Below, piece by piece: positions 1 to 32,370 of a stretch of 64,000 nucleotides of DNA. How positions within the stretch are numbered: the stretch's first letter is position 1; each line of letters begins with the position of its first letter. The translations under genes and the position numbers were made by a program. This DNA comes from Alviniconcha marisindica (taxonomy: Eukaryota; Mollusca; Gastropoda; Provannidae), in the NCBI GenBank assembly GCA_018857735.1, contig JABMCL010003576.1:290001-354000 (forward strand). Reading direction: 5' to 3'. Below the pieces are notes generated by a model, which had not been told where the DNA came from, ran no database searches, and worked only from the letters and a program-made list of their open reading frames with translations.

Positions 1-342
1 CTTTTGACCGCCAGTTTCCTATGACAGTTCAGAATCATTTCCTTTCAGTGAACTTTTGCACACGTCCATGTTGATCGTAACTGAGCGAGAGGGAACAGCG
101 TTCTGTCCAATTTTCACACACGCCGGCGCCGCCTCATTTGGCTGGACCCCAGGACAGTGGGCGGGTTTTTCTCTCTCCTGACGACTCGCTAACAGTCTGC
201 AGTGTTCTTCTTTGTTGAAAGTGTTGGGACCTTATTACATTGACATTCAGTAAACACTTAGCAAATAATAACAATAGCGTAGTTTTCTTCTTTGTTGAAA
301 GAGTTTGGACATTGTTGCAATGAACACATTATGTAGTATTGA

Positions 343-545
343 ATGGGCCTGTACTTAAGAGAAATGGTAAGGCAAGGAGGGAGCAGTCCGGAAGAGCCGG
401 GGAAAACCCCGGCAGTTAGCCCGAAACTAGAGAACACTGACCGCTTCTCAGTACGAGGATGGAACCCTGGCCCTCCAACACTGGCGATAAGTCCGCTGGG
501 TCCCAACGCGCCGGCTCTTACCCACTGAGCCACTGTCCGCCGCCA
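343..545 (-). mobile_element. Possible second SINE family, tRNA-like head
   Basis: On the minus strand, CAGTGGCTCAGTGGGTAAGA and GGTTCCATCC resemble A and B boxes about 50 bp apart. The rest does not match the main SINE family. Confidence 0.5.
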
Positions 546-1226
546 CCGTTTGAGAACGGTACTCGGGCCGAAGATCTTACAGCAACAACAACAAAGCCCC
601 CCGTTTACCCACCTCACCGCACGGGCCTCCGTGGCAACGAGGCGCTCATCTCGTTCGTATTTAGCCGGGGCACGTTTCCCACTTTTGAGACGACACTGTG
701 CATATTGTTCTGTGTGCCTGCGGCGGGCCCTGCTTCTGCTGTCGGGGGGACGTTAGGGGGGACATCAAAGGGCCGGACATGTACCCGTTTAGTCACACTA
801 AGCGGAGGACGGCGAGAAATGGAGAGATTTCCGCCAAATTTGTAAACCATTATGTGTTATGATCTCTCTTTTCTGTGACAGTTCTCTTTGATACCTTGGG
901 GTAGAGATCTAGATGGCGGTAAATTCCACCTCCTTGGACTCCTGTAAAGTTTGATGCTCGCTGTAAACGATGCTTGTAAATGCTGACTAGTTTACACTAT
1001 TTTGCGATTAATTGCCGTTCCCCTCTGTGCGTGGCTGCGTTGGACTCTTCCTGCTGTGGGAGCAGTATGGATGCACCCCTACGCTCTGCGGCCGAAGGTC
1101 GTACCCATTTGCTTTCGTTTCGTTTTCGCGGGGAAGGGGGGAACGGGATTCTGTTCAGAGAGGTCACCCTGCTCTGGTCTTAGTAAAAAATAAAATAATA
1201 AAAATGCTCAGGCTTAATTTTTTATT

Positions 1227-1544
1227 GAGCCGGTTTGGCATAGCGGTAAGGCGTTTGGCTGGTAAGCAGAGGGACCTCGGTTCGAATCCGCTTCGACTCC
1301 TTTCTCTTCAAAAGTTGTGGTCTGTGGACGCTGTCTTGTGACTTTGTCCATCACAATTAATGAAAGATTAAAATGGCTCACATCGCTGCCCATCTTAATG
1401 CTGGAGTCATTCTGGTGGTGACAGTGTAGAGATAGGTATATCTAATATCCTTCTTCCCCCACCTCCACACCCCCTTCCCTCCCTTCTCCCCGTCCCTAAT
1501 AAGCCTTATGGTTTCTGTGGACGTTAAACTCCATGTTTACTTAC
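1227..1544 (+). mobile_element. tRNA-derived SINE, full length
   Basis: Head GAGCCGGTTTGGCATAGCGG, perfect B box GGTTCGAATCC, the family's central sequence and tail CATGTTTACTTAC. Flanks share only a weak AATTTTT-like match. Confidence 0.9.
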
Positions 1545-2337
1545 GATGAAATTTTTGAGTAACGCAAAGAAAGCGCTGCTTTTCTTCTTCTCTGAAGGGC
1601 AAGCTAGTTTCATGTATAATTATTCTGAGTAACTTCAAACTGCTGAACTATCATCAGCGGGAAGAAACAGGAATGTCTTGAAATGAGATGCCCATTATTT
1701 TTCATCAAGTGGTAAAATTTATGAACCATGTCGGATCACAAAGGAAACATTTCTATAACTCCTTGTCGTTCTGGGCTTTTGCAAAGGTGTATAGAATGCG
1801 CTCATTCATTTATTTTTTATTTATTTTTTTACATTTTTTTAAAAAGAATTGTACCCTAGGAAAAGGAGTCGGGAAGGAAGACAAGTGACTATGCTGAATT
1901 AACTTGTCTTGGTCTTCAGAGAGGAAAATGCCTGTGCGTGTGTGTATCCGTGCGTGTGTGTGCGCGCGTGCGCGTGCCTATTTTGTTGCCTCGCTAATAA
2001 CTGTTACACTCAATTTCGGAGACTACTCAAGAAATCTCCTTTATTTTCGTGTTTGTTCTCAAAACGTAAATTCCGTCAACGAACAAGCCGTTTTGACCGG
2101 AAAGTTTACCCACGGCTGCACGTGCGCTGGCTAAGTGTTGTGTTACACTTGGCGAGGGTTTTTTAATGGCCCTTCACACCCAGTGAGTGGACGAGGAGAG
2201 AAAGGTTGATTTGCAAGCGAAAGAGGCTGGGGACGGGCTGGCCGAGGAGCAGGGAGGGCTGTACATGAGCGCGGCAGTTGACAGTTGTGGCTCAAGGCAC
2301 GCATGCTTGAAGGTGGCCTCAGACAGGACGGCATGTG

Positions 2338-2646
2338 AGCCGGTGTGGCCCAGCGGTAAGGCGTTAGGCTGGTAAGCGGAGGGGCCTCAGCTCGATTCCG
2401 CTTGGGCTCTCCTTTCTCTTCAACGGTTGTGGTCTGTGGACACTGTCTTGTGACTTTGTCCCTCACAATTAATGAAACATTAAAATGGCTCTCATCGCTG
2501 CCCATCTTAATACATGAGTCATTCTGGTGGTGACATGTAGCGATAGGTTTATATTCCTCCCTCTTCCCCCACCCCGCACCCCCTTCTCCCCGTCCCTAAT
2601 AAGACTTATGGTTTCTGTGGACGTTAAGCACCGTGTTTACTTACTT
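2338..2646 (+). mobile_element. tRNA-derived SINE with 13-bp target duplication
   Basis: Head AGCCGGTGTGGCCCAGCGGT carries an A box and CTCGATTCCGC a B-box remnant. The tail is a C-rich tract, then CCTAATAAGACTTATGG and ACGTTAAGCACCGTGTTTAC. AGGACGGCATGTG flanks it at 2325-2337 and 2647-2659, proving insertion by target-primed transposition. Confidence 0.93.
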
Positions 2647-3832
2647 AGGACGGCATGTGGGTTTAGGCTGAGAACCGTAAACAGTGTATCACCATCAGGT
2701 CCAGCAGATGCAGAAATTGAAGCCCCTCTACCAAGAGTGAGGAGCCACCAAAGGCTGTCTCCTTTAAGCTTGAGGAGTAGGCGAAAGTATCGCTTTGCAT
2801 GTTTCCCCTGCTGCCAGAGACTTTCTGCCTTCCCGGTTAATTCACCTTCATTGCTTCCAGTCCTCTTTGAACAGAGAGTGGCGTGAGACACAAACAGTGT
2901 GTCACACGTTTCTTGTGTTTTCCATATGACCGTCAATGTTGACTGGGCGTTCAATATGAAATCAATCAATCATAGCCCGCAGACGGAAATCTAGGCTCAG
3001 ATATCCGCATGACTGCACTTGCAGGGTAGAACCATTAACGTTATGTATTTGCTCGTGCCTGATAGTTCCCGTTGTACACGCAGATTCCACGGACCTTATC
3101 TTTTAATACTACAGCAGTGCACAGAAGATGAGGATTAAATCGAATTGTACACAGTGTATGAGTAATCATACTACAGGCAAAAATCTTAAGCAAGCAAACA
3201 ACGGAGCCAGCATTTGGTTTGGACATTTGCTACCCATGCTCTAACTCAGTTGTTTTATGTGGTCTGTTATTCTCTGTATCTCTATCGGTCATTACATCAA
3301 AAAAGCAAAGCCAGAATGAAATGACCGTCGGTGAGAAAAACGATCTGTAATGAACAAGGAAAACGTACTCACCAAAAGAAAACAGGTCACGAATATGAAA
3401 AGCACTACATTTCGACACAGATGTCTTCGTCGGGAATACTTTCTTTTTCTTTTTCTCCAAATGACTAACTGATACTAACGCAGTCGACAAATACCCCCCC
3501 CCCCCCCCCCCCCCCCCCCCACCCCCCCAGTCTTCTGCATTAGTATATGTTCAGTTAGTCGTTTTTGTTTTTGTTATTGCTTACGAAGATATCTCTGTGG
3601 AAACGTCGTAGTGTTTTTTGTATCCGTGATCCGTGTCGTGTCTTCTTTCGGTGACCACGTTTTCCTTGTTGTTTACCGCTTGGTCGTTACTGGGTTCAGT
3701 GCATGGACCGATATATACTATACGTCCGTGGTTCAGTGTATATACATTCATGTATTATCTCCCAGTCTTATTATGAATTGATTTATTACTCTTTTGTATT
3801 GTTCATAATTATCGATTGACATTGATTTTTCC

Positions 3833-3836
<4 letters not shown>

Positions 3837-3920
<84 letters not shown>
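3837..3920. repeat. (CT)n microsatellite
   Basis: About 80 bp of CT dinucleotides with two G interruptions. A 30-base C tract lies at 3495-3530. Confidence 0.97.
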
Positions 3921-3922
<2 letters not shown>

Positions 3923-4500
3923 GTTTAAATGTTTGTAACTGTTTCAAGGACAGGTTGCCCGACAGGCATTCGTGCCTAAACCGTTATCCTTGCGTAATTA
4001 AAGTTCAGTCAATCAATCAATCAGGGTACCGCTGACCGAAAAGGCAGCCTCCTTCTAGGGTTCCTTACTGTGCAACGTTTCCCTGCGAAGTGGAGAGAAA
4101 AAAATCCGAAAAGGAACAATCCAGTGTTACCTGTCTGATCAAAACCAGCGGAGAAAACGGCAGCAGTATAATCTTCATTTGCAAGTCAGATGGCGCGGCG
4201 CTGCTGAATAAGACCACTCTCAGCGGAAGTGGCACTCGCCAGACACTGGGTTGTGGTTCGTGGGGATAGTCCTTATTCACCTGTAAATGTCACCGTTAGA
4301 CGTCTCTCCAGTCGGCTACAGCCAGTACATGTATAGGACTGTGGATTTTTTAGTTCAGAAAGAGAGAGAATGTCTCCATTCAGGGGCGATTTATATATAT
4401 TTTTATACGGCCGTTATGCTGCTGTAGAATAATATCTATATATACGCTACGGGGTTTGGTGAATTTAAAGTCCGGGTGGTGCGGGGCTGCCGTGGAGGGG

Positions 4501-4502
<2 letters not shown>

Positions 4503-4586
<84 letters not shown>

Positions 4587-4650
4587 GTTCTCTCACTCTT
4601 CTCTCTCTCCTCTGTGTGTGTCTCTCTGTCTGTCTCTCTGTCTCTGTCTC

Positions 4651-4731
<81 letters not shown>

Positions 4732-4743
4732 GGGAAGTTTATC

Positions 4744-4812
<69 letters not shown>
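4503..4812. repeat. (CT)n and (CTGT)n microsatellite
   Basis: Nearly 300 bp of CT repeats with a CTGT block at 4745-4798. Open frames across it are artefacts. Confidence 0.97.
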
Positions 4813-4842
4813 GGTTGAAAGTATCAGAAACCCAGGGCTTTT

Positions 4843-4972
4843 CGCGCGCGAGTGTCAGAGAGAGAGGGGGGATGCGCGCGCGCACGTGTGTGTATTCGCG
4901 CGCGCGCGAGTGTCAGAGAGAGGGAGTGCGCGCGCGTGTGTGTGTATTCGCGCGCGCGCGCGCGTGCTAACA
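4843..4972. repeat. Alternating CG/TG tracts, Z-DNA prone
   Basis: Two to three repeats of a roughly 50-bp unit: a CGCGCGCG tract, GAGTGTCAGAGAGAG and TGTGTGTATTC. Confidence 0.9.
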
Positions 4973-5434
4973 GATAAGAGCGGCAGATGTATTTATTTAT
5001 TTATAATTTATTATTTGATAGGATCCTGTTTTGCGCAACACCTACAAGTCAACACAAAAGCCCCTGTGGTCGCGTTCAAGTTGGTATGGCTAAATACGAT
5101 CTTTCCTCGCCTGTCGACTGCGCGCGCTCTGACGCTTGTCGTTTTAGCGCCTCCAGCTGGGTGACGCCATTGGCGCTGTTGTCAGCTGCACGTTTTCAGG
5201 CCATAGATATTGCCGCCTTTGCCAGGTCGGCGTGTGTTACCAGACACTAGATGGCAGTCTTTGGTGTGACTGCAGACACCGTTATGTGGATCAGACTGAC
5301 ACGGTACCGAGCCGACACCCGAGACGATCCAAGGATGGGTGGGTGCCCTTGGGAGATGAATGCGGGGTGTCCCTTGGCCTTGGTGATTGCAGTGTGGGTG
5401 GGTAGGTGATGTGGGGCAAAATCGTCACACCAAG

Positions 5435-5870
5435 GAGCCGCTTTGGCCTAGCGGTAAGGAAGCGCTGCGCTGGGCAGTAAGCTGATGGGAACCTCGGTTC
5501 GATTCCACCTCGGCTCTCCTTTCTCCTCAAAATGATTACGTTGTGTCATGACCATTGCGTCCTCCGGCCACACGATTAATGAAACGTTGCAATGGTCAGT
5601 GGCGGCAGTGCAACGGTCAGTGGTGGCAGTGTAGCGTTCGGTTAATGAGCTCCCTCGTGCGCTTGTTTGGTTAATTTGTTTAACGCCGAGTTGTCCCCGG
5701 GGACTCAGATCCCAGAGATGGGGGAAGAGGGAGACGCTACACTGTCACCACCAGGTCGGAGCGCTTGGGACGGGCTGTTCATAGGTACCCGACCCCCCCC
5801 CCCCCCCCCTCCATCCCCCGTCCCTGATAGACCGTTTGTGGTCTCTGTCGACGTTAAGCCCCACAATCAA
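5435..5870 (+). mobile_element. Divergent tRNA-derived SINE
   Basis: Head GAGCCGCTTTGGCCTAGCGG with B box GGTTCGATTCC; tail CCCTGATAGACCGTTTGTGG. The middle is longer and different from the main family, perhaps through a nested insertion. Confidence 0.75.
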
Positions 5871-5904
5871 TCAGTCAGCCAGCCACACCTCACACACCAA
5901 GTAC

Positions 5905-6110
5905 GTGAGTAAGTAAACATAGTGATTAACGTCACAGAAACCACAAGGCTTATTAGGGACGGGGAGAAGGGGGTATGGAGGTGGGGGAAGTGGGAGATTG
6001 TTGCTACACTGTCACCACCAGAATGACTCCTGCATTAAGGTGGGCAGCGATGAGAGCCATTTCAATGTTTCATTAATTGTGGGGAACAAAGCCACAAGAC
6101 AGTGTCCATG
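5905..6110 (-). mobile_element. SINE, 5'-truncated
   Basis: Starts GTAAGTAAACATAG and contains CACAAGGCTTATTAGGGACG, the reverse complement of the family tail and body; the tRNA head is missing. A second short tail follows near 6115-6165. Confidence 0.85.
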
Positions 6111-6484
6111 ACCATTTTGCTTTACGTCCACAGAAGCGAGGTTGCTTATTAGGGACGGAGACAGGGGGGAAGGGGACGAAAGAGTGAAGGCTCGACCGCG
6201 GATACCGCCCGAAAAAGACCGGGGAGACCGTGGACCGCCGCCAGAACAATGGAAGTGTTAAGGCGGTGTCCACTCGCCATTGCGCAGCGACTAGTGCACT
6301 GCGCAATTGCTGTTTCAACTGCCGTGCTTGGGCGAGTCACAAAGACAATGTCCGTCGCCCTGCTGTTGAGGAACAGCTCGAAGCGAAAGAAGTCCAACTT
6401 TCGCAGCCCAGCTCCACCTCCCTGCTCATGATCTCTTCTGGGCTAACTTGAGGGTCCAGCTCCACCTCCCTCCTCTTGATCTCG

Positions 6485-6618
6485 CCTGGAACCCTGTGTA
6501 TAGTGTCCACAAACCAGAACCTTTTTTGGAGAGAAAGGAAAGCGAAGCGGATCTAGCCGAGGCCTTTCTGCTTGCCAGCCTACAGTACGCCTTACCGCTG
6601 GGCCACACCGGCTCACAC
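6485..6618 (-). mobile_element. SINE tRNA head fragment
   Basis: On the minus strand reads GAGCCGGTGTGGCCCAGCGG then GGCCTCGGCTAGATCCGC, the family's head. Confidence 0.8.
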
Positions 6619-6837
6619 CAAGTACAGATTTCCAGCCCACCCTTCTCCTCGCTGTGGGCACGGACATATGTTGGTCCGTGGTGTGGGCGGTAGGTCGATA
6701 AGCACATTACGTTCCGTCAGAGACACTGCACTACACTACAGTGCTGTGGTATCTCTGGTTCCGTGTAGACTCTGTCCATCGCGACTCCGTTTGCTGGGCG
6801 GTGGATGATGATGATGATGAAGTGATGCTTAATGCCG

Positions 6838-6940
6838 AAGCACGGTTCAATAAATCTTTACGTCCACGGAAGCCAGAAGGCTCGTTAGGACGGACAGCCC
6901 AGGACGGCCACCTCGACTCTCACACAGCTCCTGAACTGTG
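6838..6940. repeat. Dispersed repeat, copy A
   Basis: Shares about 90 bp with 39425-39522 in inverse orientation, including AGCCAGAAGGCTCGTTAGGA and CACAGCTCCTGAACT. Confidence 0.85.
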
Positions 6941-8114
6941 TGGGCGGTGGAAGGCAGACCTGTGCCCTAAGATTGTAAATACAGTTACAGTCTTTGCTGT
7001 GCCTGAGCTGATTGCTGGGACAGGAAGGGGCTGGCGGGGTGTGGCCATACCACTGAGCTCAGTGGGCCGTACACACACAACTAGCCTGACCCTTTGCTGC
7101 TGTTCGGACCCCGCGCGTCAGAAGCAAGAGAACCAGCACGTAATACTAATGTCTGGCAGTGTATCCGATAAGCGTTTTAAAATCCTCTCAGCGGAGCATA
7201 CCAAACAGGTTCTGCTTGTTTCTTTCACTTCTTTTGTCAATAGAAAAAAAATAAAAAAAATGAAGCCACCGCTGAACTGACGAAGAAGAAGGGAAGTAAT
7301 TGGGGGGGGGGGTTGAAAGGTGCTGTGTTGACGTTGTCAGTGGCTGTGAAAAATGTACAAAGTTTACGACGGGAGTCTAGCTTTTGCATTCAGTCAAACC
7401 ATCCAGTACCGACCCATAGTGGAGGCGGGGGCGGGGCGGGACAGGGGGTGGGTGTGGGGGGGTGGGAAGTGGAGGGATTAAGAGACTTTCTCAAACAGTT
7501 CTTTGTGTTGTCGGTGAAGACAATATTTACGCCCCTTCCTCTGTATGGCTTCATGTTTATGATTATGTCGGGGGGGGGGGGGGTGGAAGGTATCGGGCCA
7601 TACCCGAGGTTCAGGTTACACGTGTATAATGCGCGCTGGGACAATACACTGTCATCTCAGGGGCGAGAGAGAGGGACTGAGAGAATGAAGAAACGTCATT
7701 TCACAAGGTTTGAGGATTAGACTCCGGGCCTTTTGCATTACGCCCTCGTCCAAGGGCAGTTTTGACATTATCTAAACAAAACAACAACAAAATGAAAACG
7801 CGCGAGAGAGAGAGAAAGAGAGAGAGAGCGGTACCTCTGGTGGAGTTTATGTACCTTGTAGTTACTTGCGTGTCTGCTGGGTTACCGTAAGCAAATCGGG
7901 TCTTTGCTGCTGTGTTCACGTGATGCGGTCTTTCGAACGCTAATTAACTCCCTTTGTTGAAAGAGGGAGACAGTTTTTTTGGGGGGGGGCAGTTTTGACA
8001 GTATCAAAACAAAAGGGAAATACCAACAAGACTTTTGGGCGTTCTAAACTGACATCCCCATTGTTTCTGCATTGACAGCCAGGATCAGAAGGTCCTGTCA
8101 TGTAATTCCCCCCT

Positions 8115-8259
8115 CCCCCTCGCTCTCGCTCTCTGTCTCTCTGTGTCTCTGTCTCTCTGTGTATCTCTTTCTCCGTCTCTCTCTGTCTCTGTCTCCCTCT
8201 CTCTCTGTCTCTCTCTGTCTGTCTCTCTCTCTCCCTCTCTGTCTGTCTCTGTCTTTCTG

Positions 8260-8343
<84 letters not shown>

Positions 8344-8360
8344 TCCTTTTTTCTCTCTCT
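8115..8360. repeat. (CT)n microsatellite
   Basis: CT/CTGT-rich run with a pure CT core at 8263-8340. Confidence 0.97.
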
Positions 8361-8692
8361 CGTGGTTTGGCGTTACTCGATCCACCGCAGCGATTGTCTT
8401 TCAACTCCTGGTAGAAGGCTGGAAGAAAAACAAGCTTGTTAATGCTAGAGATTTCAACACTGTTCTCGTCCTTCATCCCGTCTCGTCTCTCTGCCGGATC
8501 CGATTTCGTCATTCGTTCTTCACTGTTTTCTGTACGCACAAAGCCAGCAGTCCTGGTAAGGGAATGTTAATTTTAAGTCTGTAGTGTTTCTTTTGGCATG
8601 TACGACAAAAACAACAACACACACACACAAAACGAGGGTGGGGGATGGGGGGCACAAATGTGACGTGACTAGTTTGCTGGTCAGTCTTTGTC

Positions 8693-8693
<1 letters not shown>

Positions 8694-8732
<39 letters not shown>

Positions 8733-8829
8733 TAGTTGGCCTGTTCATTGCGTCTGCCCGTGTTTGTAATACAGTCCATCCGTGCCTGACGAAGTTTACC
8801 CATTCGGCTTTAACAAGAAAATCTCGTCA

Positions 8830-8909
<80 letters not shown>

Positions 8910-8925
8910 CCGCGCGTGCGTGCGT
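8694..8925. repeat. (GT)n microsatellites
   Basis: GT runs at 8694-8722 and 8832-8906, followed by CGCGCGTGCGTGCG. Confidence 0.97.
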
Positions 8926-9724
8926 GTTATTTACCTGTTTGTCAACCCGTGTTCATGTTTCTAGATCCGTACCTGTCGAAGCTTTGCCCTTTTGGCTTGA
9001 ACAGGATGATCCCATAATAACATACGTGACGGTTTTCCACAAGCCGTTTCACAAACAGAAAAGGCACCACTCTGCTTTGGTCGTGAGCGCAACTCGATAG
9101 CCACGCTGGGAGCGCTGATTGCTGACGGGCGTTGAGAACTGGGGTACGCAATTTATCGCCCTGTTCTGCGGGCCTCGTCTTCGGGAACCGGCATGCATGA
9201 CACTCACTCACATTGACATTATCCCGGTCGTGTTACACGTAACGACTACCGTGGTGTGTCGTGGTCGGAAAGCCGCTGCCATTTTAGTTATTACAGGGGC
9301 GGAGTGAGCGTGTTTTTTTCCCAAGTTCATGTTTGTCTTTGTTTTCTTTCCAGTATTGATTGTTGTGAGAGTTGCGGGTGACCTTGTCTGACAGACACTG
9401 ACACAGACGACTCGAGCCGACAGGCGGGCTGACTCGTACTGTTGAAATTCAATTCTGGATAGTTAGTTACACACGGAGAGAGAGGTATAAGCGAGAGACG
9501 AAGAACTATTGGTTAACAGCGGGCAAGTTTAAACGAGAGACGAAACATTATTCGTTAACAGGCATATAAAGAAGTGTCCGGTAATAAAAGCTTTTATGTA
9601 ATAGGAATAAAACAGTGATAATAATGAGTTTCTTAACGCGGCGAATGCCATCCGAGCGACACAGTTTGAGGCAAGGTGGCGTGCATGGGGTTGAGAAGAA
9701 AGGCTTTTCAACAGGTAGATTTTT

Positions 9725-10070
9725 ATGCAACTAAACAATGAAGAATCTTAAAGTCTGCAGCTAAAGAATGAAGAGTCTTAAAGTCTGCAACTAGACAATG
9801 AAGAGTCTTAAAGGGTGCAACTTGATAATGAAGTCTTAAAGTCTGCAACTAGACAATGAAGAGTCTTAAAGGGTGCAACTTGATAATGAAGTCTTAAAGT
9901 CTGCAACTAGACAATGAAGAGTCTTAAAGTCTGCAGCTAAACAATGAAGAGTCTTAAAGTCAGCAACTAAACAATGAAGAGTCTTAAAGTCTGCAACTGA
10001 CTAAACAATGAAGAGTCTAAAGTCTGCAACTAAAGAATGAAGAATCTTAAAGTCTGCAGCAAAAGTACTC
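9725..10070. repeat. ~30-bp minisatellite
   Basis: About eleven units of AACAATGAAGAGTCTTAAAG TCTGCAACTA type, with two higher-order GGGTGCAACTTGATAATG variants. Confidence 0.93.
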
Positions 10071-10423
10071 GTCACTGTCACCTGAGGAACGGTGGATTTC
10101 CATCAGTGAGTCACACACACAGTCGTAATGACCGGACTGTGATGACATGGAAATACAACGGCACGAGGAGGCGTCCCAACTGATATGAGCAGCCGTTTTA
10201 CTAGATTTTAATCGCAAGTTGACAGCATAGTGGAATGGTTTTACTTGCTACGACTGTGCCTGTGTTACCCAATGCGAGGCAAGACTCCATGTAATCCAAG
10301 TGGGCTTTGACGTATGCCTATCTGTAGATCTTTTTACACTTGACGGTGCTTTTAGCCCGGACAATGCCATCTGCTTTTCACACATCCAATGGAATAAAAA
10401 GCATGCATCCGTTTTGTCAAAAT

Positions 10424-10737
10424 CGAGAGCCGGTTTGGCCTATGGTGAGGCGTTAGGCTGGTAAGCAGAATGACTTCGGTTCGAATCTGCTTCGGTTCTC
10501 CTTTCTCTTCAAAAGTTGTGGTCTGTGGACACTGTCTTGTGATTTTGTCCCTTGCAATTTATGAAACATTAAAATGGCTCTCATTGCTGCCCATCTTAAT
10601 GCAGGAATCATTCTGGTGGTGACAGTGTAGCGATAGGTATATAATCTCCCTCTTCCCCCACCCCCATCCCCCCCCCCCCCCCCCTCCCCGTCCCGAATAA
10701 GCCTTTTCTGTGGACGTTAAGCACCATGTTTACTTGC
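10424..10737 (+). mobile_element. tRNA-derived SINE with 10-bp target duplication
   Basis: Same family as 2338-2646, with B box GGTTCGAATC. TTGTCAAAAT flanks it at 10414-10423 and 10738-10747. Confidence 0.92.
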
Positions 10738-11433
10738 TTGTCAAAATTTCGTCCATACCTGGAACTTTATCTTGATTCATGATGGTCCCACAGAACAATC
10801 ACGGTTACATGCAGGGAAAAAAATAAGGCTTGTCAAAAGGTGCGCGAGGATTAAAACATTTTTTATTTTGTTGTATTTTATCAAGCTTACACCTCTTTGA
10901 CGTTTCATTGGGAAAATGATATAAAGATATATACATTGCTTGGAGTTGCCTTTGAATATTCTCTCTCCCCCCCCCCCCCCCCCCTTCTTCCTTGTCTCTT
11001 TTCTCTGTGTGTATGTATTTAAGAGACTAAGGGGTGGGAGGGGGCGGGGGGTAATATGAATACAGAAAACATTATTCATCCTATATAACCAGAAAAAATT
11101 TACAGTGTCAACTCACACATAGAAAGCACATAAAAGCAGTAATAAACAAACAATAACGAACCAAACAGACAACCAAAATAAGTCATGACAATGTGTAAAA
11201 TTAAGTAGTATCAATCAGTATACATGTCTATCAGAGCATAGACAGAATGCATTCATTCATCCATGCTGCTATACACTATAATAATAAATAATTCTTATAA
11301 AGCGCTATTCTTTAACCAGAGTTAAACTCACTACGCTGTACAAACATCTTATCACAAAAACCACATTAACATACATTTCAGCAAACAAAAACCTTAATTA
11401 TTGTAGCTTTAATTACCATTATCGCCTATCGAA

Positions 11434-11459
11434 AAATACACACACACACACCACACACA

Positions 11460-11523
<64 letters not shown>
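11434..11523. repeat. (CA)n microsatellite
   Basis: About 90 bp of CA dinucleotides with small interruptions. Confidence 0.97.
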
Positions 11524-11526
<3 letters not shown>

Positions 11527-12644
11527 CAGTCTCCGCTCGTCCACTCATACAACAATTAACAAAATATTAATGATCTCAAACAACCACCCACCCAACCCGT
11601 GCCTCCTTCTCTTACCTAGATCTCTCATGCTCTCTCCCTCCCCCCTTCCCTCCCCCCTCCCTATCCATATGCATCCATCTACATTCAACTGCCACACATA
11701 CTGACATCCATGCCGCTATACGTTTTAGCAACATTCTGAGCAGTAAAACAATAGTCTCTGAAAATCACACACGTACACGCACCTACACTCACACCACTCA
11801 TGCTGACGGACAAACACCTGCATGTACTACGCACACATGCACAGGCTATTAAATGAGATAGCGCAGTGTTGTTGGGATTGTTCAGAGTACCCATATCAGC
11901 TGAAGCCCAGTGTGTAGCTGTTCACTTAGCAGCCCACTTCAGTTTTCTCAGCCGTATATTATTCTTTCCCAAAAGCTGGTGACTTTAGGGGATCCTTCGG
12001 GGTGTTTCTAAAACAGGAGAGACCCAACACACAAGGGAGTTAATTACTGAGCACTCGAAAGAGGTCATACAAGTACAACAACAAAGACCTGAGTCACCTA
12101 CGATAACTCTCACCTGGCATGCGTGTAAATACAAGTTACATAAACTCCACCACAGGTACATCCTCAAGCAGAGTCCAGGCAAGGTCAGGAAGAGGGAGGT
12201 GAGCTGGACTCTCGCGAAGAAGGTAGACACTTTTGCGGGAACAGGCGAGATCAAGGGGAGGGAGGTGGTGCTGGACCCTCAAGTTAGCCCAGAAGAGATC
12301 AAGAGCAGGAAGGTGGAGCTGGGCTCAAAAAGAAGCGAAGTCGAGCCTTCACCCCCCCCCCCCCCCCCCCCCCCCCCCCCACCCATAATAAGCCACCTCG
12401 CTTCTGTGGACGTAAAGCAAAATGTTTACTTACTTACAACCTCAAAGGATTGTATTTACGCGCACGCCAGGTGAGAGTTACTGTAGGAGACTCAGATCTT
12501 GGTTGTGCTTGTGTGACATCTTTCGAGCACTAATTAACTCCCTTGTGTGTTGATTCTGCACGAGCGCTCAGGGCCTCGTTCCGTTTCAGATTTAAAACAG
12601 GAGAAGGTGAGTCTGTGTCACTGTTTCTCTCTCACCCTCACCCT

Positions 12645-12699
<55 letters not shown>

Positions 12700-12701
12700 A
12701 G

Positions 12702-32222
<19,521 letters not shown>

Positions 32223-32252
<30 letters not shown>

Positions 32253-32370
32253 TCTGGGGTGAAAGAGTGCAGAAAATCAACATGGTGTGATTTGGGGTGA
32301 AAGAGTGCAGAAAATCAACATGGTGTGATCTGGGGTGAAAGAGTGCAGAAAATCAACATGGTGTGACTTT
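32223..32370. repeat. 38-bp repeat of ERBIN-like last codons and stop, four copies
   Basis: Units begin at 32223, 32261, 32299 and 32337. Each holds GAAAGAGTGCAGAAAATCAA and CATGGTGTGA, the last codons and TGA stop. The first is the coding copy; the other three are in the 3' UTR. Confidence 0.96.

Larger units (their letters stand above)
1..12648. other. No recognised exon; repeat-rich flank or long intron
   Basis: No LRR or other conserved coding segment was found on either strand. Stretches 560-1226, 1545-2320, 2660-3490, 6640-8100, 9100-9720 and 10750-12640 hold only low-complexity runs, SINE scraps and unstructured sequence. The missing 5' exons of the ERBIN-like gene should lie further upstream, unless a short one here was overlooked. 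Confidence 0.6.

Noticed and set aside
258..617. 119-residue minus-strand open frame
   Set aside because: Overlaps a tRNA-like repeat head and shows no conserved protein features.
1227..1310. True tRNA gene
   Set aside because: A and B boxes are present, but the sequence continues into a SINE body and tail seen in other copies, and no cloverleaf acceptor pairing was evident.
4456..5164. Ser/Leu repeat proteins and similar Cys-Val or His-Thr proteins elsewhere
   Set aside because: Translations of CT, GT and CA microsatellites.
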